Below are positions 25,801-38,930 of a stretch of DNA of 64,000 nt, one piece after another. Numbering within the stretch: position 1 is the stretch's first letter; each line of letters opens with the position of its first letter. The translations under genes were made by a program, and so were the position numbers. This stretch comes from Amblyornis subalaris (taxonomy: Eukaryota > Chordata > Aves > Passeriformes > Ptilonorhynchidae): contig JACAXG010000025.1 in assembly GCA_018881555.1 (NCBI GenBank), positions 3,293,899 to 3,357,898 of the forward strand, given 5' to 3'. The notes beneath the pieces were generated by a model. That model did no database searches and had not been told where the DNA came from. It was given only the letters and a program-made list of their open reading frames with translations.

Positions 25801-28800
25801 ACAGTAGGCAGGGACATGACAAACACTTCAGCAAATGCACAAGGCATTTCTACCAGGGATCACAAAAGGACAGTTACAAAGGAATGTGGAAAGGAATCTA
25901 TATCTGCATCTAGGGCCTGGTCTTGCTGAAGCAGATGGAAAAATCCAATGGGCTTCCAATAATGCCCTTACTCTAAAACGAGGCAAGAGCTTAGGAAAAT
26001 AAATTAAAAAATTGAAAAGCCAATGGGAAAGAAGAGATAAATAACTTTTACCCAAAACAAGCCAGATGTTATTCCAACAGGGAATAACTCAAATCCGCTT
26101 TCTGCTTCCATGAGAATAAAGACAGAGAAAATATGGCTTTTAGCCTTTTCTTTGGGCCAAACAGCAGAGACCCCATGGGCAATGGGCTCTAAGNCACATG
26201 ACCCTCACTGACTTCCCGTGTCATAAATGGGCCAGGGTGGTAGCATACTTATAGATATATTGGAAAGAGTAATGATAGCCTAAATGGTTTTATTCAAGCA
26301 GAGGCAATAAAAGGCAAAAAATATTTTCAGCTTGCCTCAAATGCTTGTTTCCTTCTTTTTGCCTTTTTGAAAAAAATATATTCATGTATTAAAGAAAGCT
26401 CTTAAATCCATTTTCTTTTCTCAAAATGAGCAATGTGTTTGGGAATGGATGAACAGCACGGGTTTGCTGACTTGAGCCATTGGAGTTACAGTCTCTATGG
26501 AACTTTTAAAAGTTTCTGAGGAAGCAAAGCCAAGGGAATTTTCCAAGCAGAGATGGCAGGACTGTGTAGAGCTCTGGGTTGCTGGCTGGGGTTGCTCAGG
26601 CTCAGTGCTTTTAGAGGACTTGATGAAGGTCACCAAGCCACAGCTGAGGTCAGTAGAGAGCACCTGAGTGATCTCATCCTGACACCATCCTTTGATGTCT
26701 CCTGGGAAGAGAAGAGGAATATAGATCTTTGTCTTTCCTGCACTTGGCATCAGGCAAGGTTGTCGGTATTCCAATGTACTCAGTACCCCTGAAGAAGTTG
26801 AGGGCTCTAGAGCACTTAACCCTCCATACCAATCAATGGTAGGATTTGAGGTGAAATTGGTGTTATTCCCACAAAGAAGGGGAGAACTTTGCATGGGGTT
26901 CCCTAAAAAGCCCAATCACCCCATGTTCTGTAAACATAGGCAATGCAGATAGAATTTAATACTTTTTTTCTTGAAGAAAGGCCTCTGTTTTATCATTGCT
27001 TTTAAAATCATCACACTGAAATGGCTCAACCTGAAGTTTTCCATGATACTGCTTCAGAATTATTTTATTTGAAGTTTCAGCTAAAACAGTTCCACTCCCA
27101 AGGAAAATTGAAGAAAGACATCTTTTTGTCCAAGTGAAAAAAGAAATAAACAACAGTTCAATTGAAAAACTGTAACGCCTTTGCTTAGAATAGGAATGTA
27201 AAACTTGACGGAAGGACTGCCCTGGTCTCACAGATGGCACTTATACCATCAATGTGAAAAACAGAAATAAATATAAATGCAGTCAAGTTGTGAAGTTAAA
27301 AAAAATCCCACAGGCTTAATAGAAAATTTGCCAGTGTTTGGCAAATAAATTCTCAAGCAGCTCAACACACAAGGAGCATGCTCCAGTCCTCTCCCTGCAC
27401 TTATGGAGGCACTGTGCTACAGCTTCATGTGCCGAGAGCCAAGCGGGGCTTGCTGGAGAACATCGTGGCACCGTGCGGGTGCAGGTAGACGGCATCTTCT
27501 GTGCTCCCATTTCTTCTCTTGTTAATATCTACCCGGACCAGAAGAGGAGCAGACCCCACAAATTAAAGAAATACAAATGAGAGAGTGTGCCTTATTTCAT
27601 TAAGTGAAGGCTCCGATAACGTACAACAACCAAAAGAAAAGATGTTGACCATAACACCCCCAACACCTTTACATCTGGGTTTCTTTAACTTATGAGCATT
27701 TCAGTTTTGCAGCTTTAATGTTAAGTTTATGTTCTTTTATTTTTGTGTTTTTGTTTTTTTTTTTTTTTNCCCCTCTGCTTTGGCTGTTACATAGCTCTGA
27801 AATGCTGGCAGCTGAAACTTAGATTGAAACTACAAGCAGTAAAATCTTCGTGTCCATAACAGGTCCCTCCACCCCCATAACAAAAATAAATTATTTATAT
27901 TTGTTTCAAAAGGGAGACAGGAGTATTCAGGATGTCCCTTGGCCAGCAGTTTAATAGTGAATTTGTCTCTTTCCCCACCCTTTTCTGGGTAAGATGGGTG
28001 AAATTTCTTTTGCAAGAACAGCCTCTGGCTGGCCTCCTGGTAGCCTAGTTTGTTTGACTTTGCTCTTGGGTGACTGCCTGCAAGCAAGCAAAGGCATGGA
28101 AGCTGAAAGCAAGCAGCGAGCTGATGCAATGGACAGGGCCCTTCGGGATCAACTTTATGAGAGCTAAGCAAAATCAAACAGAACTGAAACAAGCACTGCC
28201 AAACACAGGATTCCCTCCTTCCTGCAACTGATTAGAAATAAACTAACAGGCGTCTAAAGCAAGATCATTGACTGGATGGGAGAATGGCAGATGCTGCACT
28301 GGATACTAGAGGAGAGGGTGGGCGTGGAAGGCAAACACGCAGCTGAAGGTTATTTGGGCAAAGGGCAAACTCACACATCATCTCCAGAGCTCAAAACACA
28401 GTACAACAGGGAATAACTTGCATATGATGCTCAAGAAAACATTCTTCCCAGGAAACCCTCTTCTTCTCCAAAGCATCTTTGATAAAGTATCAGCCTTTAA
28501 AAAACTGTTTCTACTAGTCACCCACTATTGTATTCTTCTGGGGCTATTAAGAGTCTTAACATGCCAAACAGTGCCATCCCCTTCCTCCCTTCTGGGATAC
28601 ACAGACAGGTGAAAGTCAAATCCATCAGGACAACCTGTATGGTGTTCAGAGGCAAACCACAACCTTCATACAAGCGCAAACCTTCATAACCAGAGTTACA
28701 TCTCCTCTACCACAGAAACCTTGGAAGAGACAACAAATCTGATCTCTGAAGTTCTTAAATTGGGCATTTAGCCTCAAAGTTTTAGATCACACAGTGGAGA

Positions 28801-31800
28801 CACTAAGTGGAAAAAGCTAAACATGTTTCCGTCTGTCTGTGGGTCCTTTGTGCTCAAGTGACATCCATCAGTCCTGTGTGGGAAGTACATGCCCTAGCAG
28901 ACTCTGCCTCTGCCTGGTCTCATGCACTTCCAGTGCAGGCAGCCACACCATTTGCCACCTGAGCTCTGCAAGTGTTCCTCCAAAATCATAAGTAGTCCTA
29001 TTTGGTGCAGGGAATAGAGACATTTCCTTGGATTTGAAACTGGGTCAGCTGCAAACTCCACACCACAAGGCAAAATAACAGGAGAATGCCTTAACAGCCA
29101 TGATGGACAGCAGTTCCTCTCTCACGGCTTCTGTCCCTGTGGACCATTAACACAGCCCATTCCAAACTCCGACATTTTCACCTTCAGCTTATTTAAATTT
29201 ATTTCTTCAAATGAGAGTTGTTTTTCATTTTCCAGAGGAAATTCCTGGTTGCCTGAAGACCCTCTGTATAATACTCACTGTGAGCTGCATTCCACAGGTC
29301 TCACTAGAATTTGAACTTCTTTGTTTTGCCCTTGAAAGCCTGCTCTGAGTTCCAGAAAGGAAGGGGAAATGATTGGGGCATTTGTATCTTGCAGAAGCTG
29401 AAGCAAGACATGCTTATTTTTAATACAGGAAAGGGATTCTTTTGACAATATCCATTCATTTTACCAATGACTGGATTAGGAAAAAAAAATCTTTATTACC
29501 CCTCCAGTGGCTGCTGCACAAATTATTTTTGCAGATGTACATGGGTCTGGTTCAAATTGCAACAGCACTACAACTGTTGACAGAGTTGCTCTCATTTTGG
29601 GATCTCCCTTTCCACCAAAAGGGGATGAATTCACCATTTTCTCCTGAGTTGTCCACAATCCTCTTTTCTTAGATTGTATACTTGTCACACCTGAGTGTAC
29701 AGTTCTGGCTAGTGCTCTTCAAGAAAGAGGAAGCAGGTGCAGGAGACAGCCTACTAAAAATGGAATTACACTTTTATTTAGTAATAGATTGAAATCATTC
29801 ATCAGGAGGGAAAAAGAAGTATTTCAGCCAGCACGGAGTCAGAGAAAGGTATAGGGATAAACTGTGTCACAGGAGAACGTCAGGTGGAAAGTGTGGAGAA
29901 AGTTTAAATAACTGAGGGGAAGAAGGTTCTTTTAAAGCTTTCAAACAGAAAAGATGTAAGAAATTGTTACCTTTGAAAGAAGCATGAGATCTTCNCACAT
30001 AGGACTGTATGATGCTTTCTGTAGGTAACTACATGTGACAACCTGACATCTTTACTGGTTCTAAATTTGACACTCAACTGTCCTTCACTGATACTCATTA
30101 TAAGTCCAAATCACAGAGCTACTTTCCTTCTGGAGGATGCTGTTGCAATTCTCCTTCAAGAGTCACACTGATCCCTCTGTTCCACATCTCTGGAAAGCCG
30201 TGGATGTGTATTTCCAGCATCTTGTCAGTCCATCAGCCAGCAGACTGCACCTAGGTCTACTTATAAGGGTTTTTCTATGGCCAACCAAACAATTAAACCC
30301 TTAACACTGACCAGTATTCTGCAGCAACCTCAGCACCTCAAAAAGCAGTTCTGCAAACAAACAAAAAAACCTGACTGGCAGAAAAGTGAAAAAGACTATT
30401 TTTAAAGATACCTCAATTTAGGAAAAAAAGTAGTTGGGAAGAACAAGTATTAGCTCTATAAATCCAACTATAATAGTTGCTTTTGTCCCCATTATAAGCA
30501 CAGAACTCAGCTTTGTGCCCCATCCCTGTATAAAATTAACATTCAAGCTATAGTGGTTAAGTACACAGTGACACTTCAAATAATCTTGATATAAAAGTCT
30601 ATTGCTATCATTTAGTGTACTGAATAAAGTGAAGAGTTTTTCAAGAGCTTCTTGCAGGAGCCTGTAGACACAGGACAAGCCTCACCCCAGAGTACTAAAG
30701 GAAAACCATTTCAGCCAATCAAATCTATTTACATGTATATTTATAAACTGGCATGATTTTTGAGTTACTAAAATTAGAACTAGAGCTTTGCCTCCAACTT
30801 CCAAGTGAAATCGGTTCACTCGTTTCTAGGATGGTACAACATGATCTAAAATACACAAGGACAAACATTTTAGTCTAAGTCCTGCTGTCCAAAGGAAGTG
30901 GCAATTCAGAAATCACACTGGCCAGATGACCCTCTTACACCACCAATTTCAGCTAAATTCAACTTTACCTGGCAGAAGTATCAGGACAGCTCCTTTATAC
31001 TCATATCTGTGAGTAAAAGCACATGATCACAGAAAGACACCTGGCTTGCTGTCATGTAGGGAATTGAAAAAACTCAGTAACATCATGATACAGAGAATAG
31101 TGGATTTTTTTTTTTAGTTTTATGATTTGGAGTGTCTTGTTTTCTTAATGAGCACTGAAAACCAGAANTACAGGGCAAGTCTTCTAAAAAAGCAGCGGAG
31201 GTGGAAGAGCTACTGCATGAACATAGCAACACAGGATCATCTTGCTTCAAAAACATTTTACTGTTTTGAAACAGTACACAAAGTCATAAAAAATAGCAAT
31301 AGGCTTTGCCAAAAAAGCATCCAGAGGAAAAGAGGCAAGGAAAGAACAGAGAAGGAACAGTGGAAATAAATCTTTCCAAACAAAGTGACAAGTCCAAAAA
31401 TAATGAGAACTAAAGTTCAAAGAAGAATTCCAAACTGAAGTAGAAAGAGAGAACAACCATACACAGGCTGTGGGGGCACTGGGGGTGCCTGTGTGCTGGG
31501 GGGTATGCAACAAACATCTTGTGCTGCCTCCTCAGCTACCACTGAGGGTTCAAATTAGGGCATCCACACTTGACAGACATTATTTAGAAATTCATGTTTA
31601 TGCATCCCACTACGATATCTGGCCCTCAGTTTTCAGATCCCATCACACAATTTAACCAAGATTGTTTTCTCCCTACACATTGAAGTGAATTTCCAGGTTT
31701 TTTTAAGTTACAGTGATGGCAACCTCAACATGCATTTTGACACCTTCCAAGTTACTGCCAACTGGGTGGTCTGGCTGATGTGTTGTATTTTCCCTTCCTT

Positions 31801-33611
31801 AGCCACACTTCCCAATGGCTTCCCTCTCACCTTTTATTCTCCTCACAATCAGGAGAGAAGGAAACACAAAGCAGCCCAAACTCAACACACAACACTCAGA
31901 GGATGTGGTTAAAGGCAAAGCTTTAACTATAGCTTCTGAGGCAGACCACAGGGTCACAGGCAGTGGATTAACTNCTTACGAAGGCACAGCATTCTTTTGT
32001 TTTTCAGCAGAATAAATACAACACAGCTGAGCTTAATACTAGTGTGTTCACTACCGGATATAATGCACATACAGTAAGCTCATTTAACAGCATGATCTGT
32101 GTTCAGAGTCTGCATTTCTCTGCAGAGACAGAAAAATAAGGGTGCTGAATCATGATGCATGGCTTTGGGTGCCTCTCAGTTCAAACACCAGCTATTTCCT
32201 TTGTGGAGCTCAAAGACAAGCAAGTAGCTTTCACACATACCAGGCTTGGTTACATTAGTTGTCAAGGCCAACCCATCCTTCCCCACCCACTGCAACCAAA
32301 ATCTCTTTTGCTGGCTCCTTGGGGATTATTCATCTTTGCTGCTCCCTCACATTATGCTCTCCCCTTCCCATCAGCTGAANGTATAGTGATATTAAACAGG
32401 CATAAGATGAACCAATACAATAAAGCTTCTATAATAAGCCATTAGTGAAGAAATAAGGACTAGCCTGAGAAAGCATTCTGACTAATAAGTGCAAGTCCCC
32501 CTAAGGAGTCACACAGAGAGACTAAGTTAGCAATAAAACAGCAATAGACAAAGTTTGCCCACTGAGGCTTTCAGACATCTAGGACAGACCTGTTTTTCTT
32601 CTGCATTCTTACTGAAACACTTCCTTTTACTTCAACAGACCATTACCAGCAGCTCTATAGAAATTAGAGACATTCTTACTTTTTGCTATTTTCCTGCCAA
32701 GTGAAGCACTGCCCCTTCCTCAAAAGGACTACCCATCCTCTGCTAATAAAGCATTTCATAGTCTCCAAATGGGCCTAAGCTGAGGGTTTATATAAGAGCA
32801 ATGAACCACAGGCACTGGTGATAACACTAATGAGCCACAGATGTTGCCAGGTCCAGCTTTGATTTAAAAGAGGTGAAGTAAGAGATAGGGAGCTTGTAGG
32901 NCTTGAAGGGAAAAGGGAGGCTCTAGAGGCTTGTGTTGCTAGATAGAGGGCTGTGCTAAAAGTTTTTTTTTGTTTGTTTCTCTGGGCTCTCATCTTTTGC
33001 TATCAAGCCAGATTTCCTATTGAATAAGTGTGTTGTATGTGTAGGCTCTTATCTGTGCAATTGCTCAGGCACAGAACAGCTCTTCTGATCCACCAGAGCA
33101 TAAGTTTAAAGGAGAGCTGAGTGTAAACTGAGTTTCTAAATAGGATCTTAGGTTCTTCACCCTGGCTTGAAAAGGTTAAATCTCCAAGAGCCTCAGGCTA
33201 GATCCTGGCACAGCTGATGGAACAGCTATCTTAGTTGCAGGGGTGAGATAGCTCAAATGCTTGAAAATCCAGGCATGAAATGCAATTTATTAAGGACAGA
33301 AATTTTTCTTTTCTGTAAAATTATCCCATACCAAAGTGTACTTTTAAAGCAATCCTCTCTATATATGCTTGTTCTCACAATGAAACAAGAGACTAAGTGA
33401 TCTGAGCTTCTAAATCAATTATAGAGGGGCAGAAGTATCTTTATTTCTGCTTTGTAGTGGCAGAAGAAAGAGCCATATTTTAGTTGACTTTTTTAGTATT
33501 GATTGCTCACAGTCCTTGTTATAAAGGCTGGAAGTTTTATTATTGCATCTCCTCAAAATCANGATGCTCTATATAAGAGGGAAGAAAGAAAGACTTCTGA
33601 CTTGAGAATTA
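22886..33611. other. Unassigned unique sequence
   Basis: No supported gene in more than 10 kb. The longest frame is 164 codons on the minus strand (26421-26915), serine/threonine-rich without a known domain. A 120-codon minus-strand frame lies at 27830-28192. A 15-T run lies at 27754-27768, next to an N. The part from 28613 to 31126 is almost devoid of open frames. A weak MIR-like resemblance near 26625-26660 ('gaaggtcaccaagccacag') is too short to call. N bases include 23611, 26194, 27769, 29995, 31168, 31975, 32380, 32901 and 33562. Confidence 0.5.
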
Positions 33612-33895
33612 TTTGTATTAGAGTAGTGCCTAGAGGCACTGACAAAATCCAGGACTCTTGTGCTGGATGAGGTAGGAATGCAGGTTAAGAGACAGCTCTG
33701 TTGTAATGTTAATATTTGCTTATGCTATAATGAGTCAAGAGTCACTGGGGGATTTTGTGTGAGGGGCTGAAGTGTAGGTAGACTAAAAGATGTGCCTGAG
33801 GTTACATGAGAGTTTTCAGGCAGAATCAGGAGATTAACCTGCCTATCTTCAGTACAACTTTGTGCTTCACCAAAAGACTGGTTTTTCCCTTTAAA
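33612..33895 (-). mobile_element. MIR/CORE-type SINE with L2-like tail, fairly complete
   Basis: The plus strand starts with 'tttgtattagagtagtgcc' (33612-33630) and 'tagaggcactgac', matching the reverse complement of the L2-like 3' tail of reptilian MIR-type SINEs. 'aagagacagctctgt' follows near 33688. The core then appears as 'gatgtgcctgaggttacat' near 33789 and 'aggcagaatcaggagatta' near 33818. The end 'tatcttcagtacaactttgtg' near 33844 sits where the tRNA-derived head should be. Order and spacing fit one insertion, transcribed originally from the minus strand. It is old and non-coding. Part of the middle (33705-33775) is divergent. Confidence 0.72.
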
Positions 33896-36800
33896 GGGCT
33901 CTAGTTGTGCCCAACCACTGTCTCAGCTCTCTAAAGCTGGTAGCTGCAAGTAATTCAATAACACAAATGTTCTGACAAAGTAATTTTTAGCCTGTTAATT
34001 ATTCCCAAACACATTCTTTCCCCTTCAAGTGGAGCTAGATGACATCAAAGCTGTTTGAGGGATGGAGGAACACTTGAAGTATTAGCAAGAACAATGGAAC
34101 AGACTGTCCATTTTATTCCAATTAATTTAAAGGGGAAAAGGCTGGAGATTGTCCAAGTTTCACCTTCAACACTGATAACAGAAAAAGACAAACTAGTGTT
34201 GTGGGGGTCCTAAATTACCCATCTCTGCTAGGTTATATAATAGCTTAGAAACCGACATGCAAGGCTAAAAACATTGCTTGGGGATTGCAGGGAGCTCTCA
34301 GACTCAATGGGCTCCAAAATAAACTACCACATTTATACAGTCTGGTGTAAAATCAGGAATATTGAAATTAGAGAGAAATATGCAAAGAAGAATCCCACTT
34401 GGAAATGAAGGCTGTATTGCCTGAGTCTATTATTATAGACACAGAAGGTGATAGGGGAATGACGGGATAAAGAAACAGTTTCTACAGCATCCAGCTGGGA
34501 TGAATATTCAGTTCCAGTGGTAGATTTGTCTCTTTGGTTTTGACCTCCTGAAGTCCTAAGAAATACCTAAGAAAACTCACGGACCAATAAAATCTTTCTG
34601 GACTGACTTTGCTCGAGTAAGTGCTGAGTTAGGATTGAAAAGGGTCATGTCCTAATTTCAGCCACATTAGCTTTCTAGTGCTGGATTGAGCCATGTTTTA
34701 ATTACAGGGCAAAATCCTCTAATGGGAGTTTAGACATGCACTCACTTAGCAGAGAGCAGTATGGTCAAGTGTGTCAGTGCCTTCCCCTTCCCCTTTCTGC
34801 CAGTGCTAATTTGGTGGACGGGGCATGAAAGCACTCTCTGGAGAAGCAGGGATTTCTTTCCTCTTCTGTGTAGCTTTGATGTAGACATATGAGTAACACC
34901 TGGCTGAATCATGTAAGGCCTGAATGTGAGTCTAATGAAGTCATCCCATCACTGGAGCCAGGGCGGGAAAAATGTAGCTCTAGGGAGAAGTGGTAGAAGG
35001 AACATTGAAGGAGGTGAGATATGATAGATCATGCTTTTATTTGTGCCAAGGCAGTTTTGCAGTTTCACGTGGAGAAGGAGGCAATCACCACTAGAAAAAC
35101 AATAATTGTTTTCCTACACCCCCACAAGATGCAAAAGAAACTATTTCTCATATGATTTGGTGGATGATCCTCTGTCTGCTCCAACAAACCAGAGAGCCAG
35201 AGCACCGGCTCTTGTGCTAAATCTTGTTGATAAGCTCCTGCATGTCTGCTTACAAATAACAAACACACTCTGGCCCAGTGGTCAAAGATGTGTATATAAA
35301 GTCCTGGTGTACAGCTCATTTACCTGGCCAAGGAATAACACAACAGTGTGGAGATCCCTATTTGAAGAGACAGAACGTTAATCTACCATGCAAGGCATAC
35401 AAATCCTTCCCAAACGCAGTGACTGCTGTGTAACTTGGGCTCCCAAGGGTAGCAAAGTCTCCTATCAGAACCTTTCATCTGGTCTGAGGCTCAGGGGCAT
35501 GAGTGACTCTAGGCTGTTCCCGTGCTCTGCCTAAATAAGGCTATGTCAGGCGTTGCCAGTGCTGGCTGTATGCTCAGAAGCATAGAGCAGAATATTATTG
35601 CTAGGAGACTGAACTTTGCAGAGTTAGGCTTCTGAATTTAAGGGGCTAGAACTGAGCTGGAGTGGAGCCATTTGCATTATCGTTCTAAACAAACAACTCA
35701 CTTTTTATGCAGCTTTTTTTAACAGGGGTAATCTATAAATAGGTTTTTTCTTAATGTTATTGACAAGAAACATGCGTGGAGAATAGTACAACTTTATGCA
35801 TCAACAACATTGAAATTAAAATAAGGCTGTGTCTGAAGTACAGTCTAAATGACTAAAGGCATTTTGATTCTTTTGAGCTCAAAATGGCAAGAAAATGTCA
35901 ACAGCACAATAGCTGAATTTCATAGTCTAGTGGCATCATTTTACACTAATTTCTGAATTTTTGGTTACTGGCTCAGCTGTCACAATAACGTGACCAAAAT
36001 CACAGCTCTGCTGATTTTTCAGCTTCAGGAGATGGTGTTCAGATCACAAGCTCTTCAGCTGCTGCTTCAGTAAGGATGGTCTTTTAAAATGAATTTATTT
36101 TCCTGAATGAACACTTTTAAATTTGTTGCCAATAAATAAAGCAGCCTCAGAGTGGTCAGGATGCATTAATATACATTAAATGTACTCCAATACCATATAA
36201 CAATACCAGATGGGACCTTCTAAACCTAAGTACCTGGCAATGGGGGGCAAGTGCCTATGGGTGTTGAGACTGCTGCAGAATCTCACTGCACTCTCTTAAA
36301 CAGAGCTTCACGTGAATTGTTCAGCAAATATAAAAAATCAGGGTGTTTCGTAATTGTTATTTCATTCCATTCTTCTTGTAGGTTGTCATTGCAATGGAGA
36401 TCAAATTCAAGCCAGCTGTAGGACCTAAAACATTAGTGTAATCACTTCAGCTGGAATACTAGGTATAAGGCCTGCATCTATTCTAAAAAATCTATCATAA
36501 AAAAGGAAATTTTTTGAGCTTTCTATAACCCAGGATGAGTTTCACTATTTGAGACCTTCTACTTCCGAAACAAACAGGAACTAAGAGAATGGTAAGAAAC
36601 CAAGTCAGACCTCTATGGAAATGTCCCCACTAGCATGGAGAAAATAACACAGCTCTACAGAAAACAGAACTTAAGGCATTGGAGTTTTAGTAGGGTACAA
36701 ACTGGAAACGTGAATTGGAAGCAATGCTAAATTCAGGAAACAAAAATAAAAAAGTGGTTCTATTTGCTCTTGACAAACCTAGTGTAAACCTGGAAGTACT

Positions 36801-38769
36801 CCATGAAAGCTGTGGTGTTAAAGAGCCTTTATGACTTTCACTTGGATCTTCAGGATGAAGCATCTCAGTGCTACCTCCTTGCATACCAGAGCAGGTCTCT
36901 GACACTGACACAAGTTAGGAGGTTCCTAACTAGGAATGCCCTGGCAAACAAAGTGGAAAGTGTGGTCTTGATTGGTTTTCATATTGAAGTTGTAGGCATT
37001 GTTTACTGAGCTCTAGAGCTGCATGCCCATCCCAGCAGAAAGGAGACAGAAGAGGACCATGCCTCTAGGAGACCACTGTCTGAATTTGGAAGATGCACAT
37101 AAGAGCCTTTAAGTCTGAACACAGGATGGTTGGAGGTAGATCTGAGCAAGCAGAGGACGGAGGTGGAGCCACGGCAGTGTCCTGAACTGGTGACACGATT
37201 TCTGGCAGTGGAGATAAAAGCATGAAGGAATTTCTGGGAAAGAGATTTTCTGTGGCTGGTTCTGGATCCTGATGTGATTTGTTTCACCTGAACCCATTTT
37301 TGAGCCTTTTTTGTATCTCTGCACATCTGCCCATATCTGAGAGGAAGCACTGCAGCAGACCTGAAAGAGGATTAATCGCCTCTTGTTCCTAGTAGGTTTT
37401 TCTCATCCAAAAGTTCCTTTGTTCTTAGAGTCAGAAAAGAATAATATTATCTTGCACCTTCTTCCTTCACAGGTGATAGGATTTTGTTCCAGTAGGCACT
37501 CTCCTGCAGACGGCCACCAGAATGCAGTTTCTTCAAGAACAAATTATTTAAAAAGATCAAAACATCCAGGAGGAATTATCTTGGCTGCCCTTTAAAAATC
37601 TTCCTTCCTCATCTTCTCCCCTTCTTATTTTTTCTCATTCGTCTCCTGTAAAAAAAAAGTGCTTTTTTTTTGGCAGAAATAGTGGCAGATCCAAAATGTA
37701 TGAGCTGAGGACAGAATACTGGATCCTCAGCAGGACAGAGATGGAACCCAGTGCCCATGTCCATGTCTCTCTACCATGTTCAGCAGGGAAGTGACCACAG
37801 TGGACCCTGAAATTAAGGACACTGCTGTTGCTGTGAGATTTTATTGTTGTTGTTACAATTGTTGTCCCAGGGCAGCAGAGCTGTATGGAGGAGGTGGAAC
37901 AGAAAATGCTGCAGATGGAAGGAAATTAAAAAAAAATATTTTGCAGATTAATTTGAGGGCTAGGAATGGTCCACTAGGCAGGGTATCAAACCACAGTGAG
38001 CTGGAGAGCTTAAGGCAATTTGCTGAAGTATAGTTTATAGTTCCTGTGGTTTTTTCAAGTTGAGATTTTGCCCAAAAGATAAGAGCTTTCTTAATATATC
38101 TGCAGGTAAATTGAGGACATCTCAGAATTGTGAAAAGGGGGAAGCAGGAAGCAGCATAAAAATGNTGATATGCTGGATTTCAGGCATGACCCTGGAACTT
38201 GCTGGGAATTCAGCATCCAGTCCACCCAGACTAGCTGGTGTTCCATGCCTAAGAAGATTTGAGTCTGAGAATCTACTAGAAAACAAGTTTCCTTCAGCAC
38301 AGCTGGTCTCTGGCATGTTGTTCAGGATGAGATAGAGACTTCAGATATACTCATGGTGGCTCACTGTAGGAATAGGTGGATATAATGACTTCCAGATCCG
38401 GATATGGAAATGCTGGAAATAGATTGTCCCCACCAAGGAATCTGCCCCGAGGGGGGCTGGAACAGCAAGTTGTTTGTTTAACTATGTTGCTGTAACACAC
38501 CAGAAGGTCACTGCCTGTTGGTTGTAAGTGGATAGCATGGGATCGTAGCTGCCCTCTCTGTTTTATATTGCTAAATAGATTGGAAAGGGTGTCTGTCTAC
38601 CTAGGAGAAACACCTAGGTGGTTTTTCTCTGAAAGATGACAAACTTTTTGACTCCTGTCTTTTTGTCCTGGGACAAAGCCTATTTTGTCAGATTTTTATT
38701 CTGATGGATGCAGTGTATCAGAATGTAACAGGTAAAGAATGAACAGCTTCGTNGCTTTATCATTGTCTG
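33896..38769. other. Unassigned unique sequence
   Basis: No gene supported. Frames of 84-115 codons at 35065-35381 and 37003-37350 lie on both strands and have no domain. A T run lies at 37665-37672. There are no N bases between 33562 and 38165, one of the longest such gaps in the window. N bases lie at 38165 and 38753. Confidence 0.5.
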
Positions 38770-38930
38770 GCAAGGCAACCATTCATCAATTGTTTGATCT
38801 CCCTCCACCTCACCTTCACTGTCTGTACAATGGCAATAATGATATCAGCTGCTTTTATAAACAGCTGAAAGATAAAGACTGATAAGGACTATCTGATAGT
38901 AATCCTTAAATTATTATTATTATGAATTGC
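38770..38930 (+). mobile_element. Ancient MIR-like SINE with ATT tail
   Basis: The segment 'ctgtctgtacaatggcaata' near 38819 corresponds to the MIR block usually read 'catctgtaaaatggggataa', preceded by 'ctccctccacctcacc' in place of 'cctctgtgcctcagtttc'. The copy ends in 'ttattattattat' at 38911-38923, the tail expected of this SINE type in reptile genomes. The middle is diverged. Confidence 0.7.

Noticed and set aside
31544..31556. tRNA B-box-like word 'gggttcaaattag'
   Set aside because: No A box, no cloverleaf stems and no discriminator end at the expected spacing, so no tRNA gene.
33240..33275. Resemblance of 'gagatagctcaaatgcttga' to the A-box region of tRNA-derived turtle SINEs
   Set aside because: No matching B box or tail follows, and the similarity is limited to one short word.
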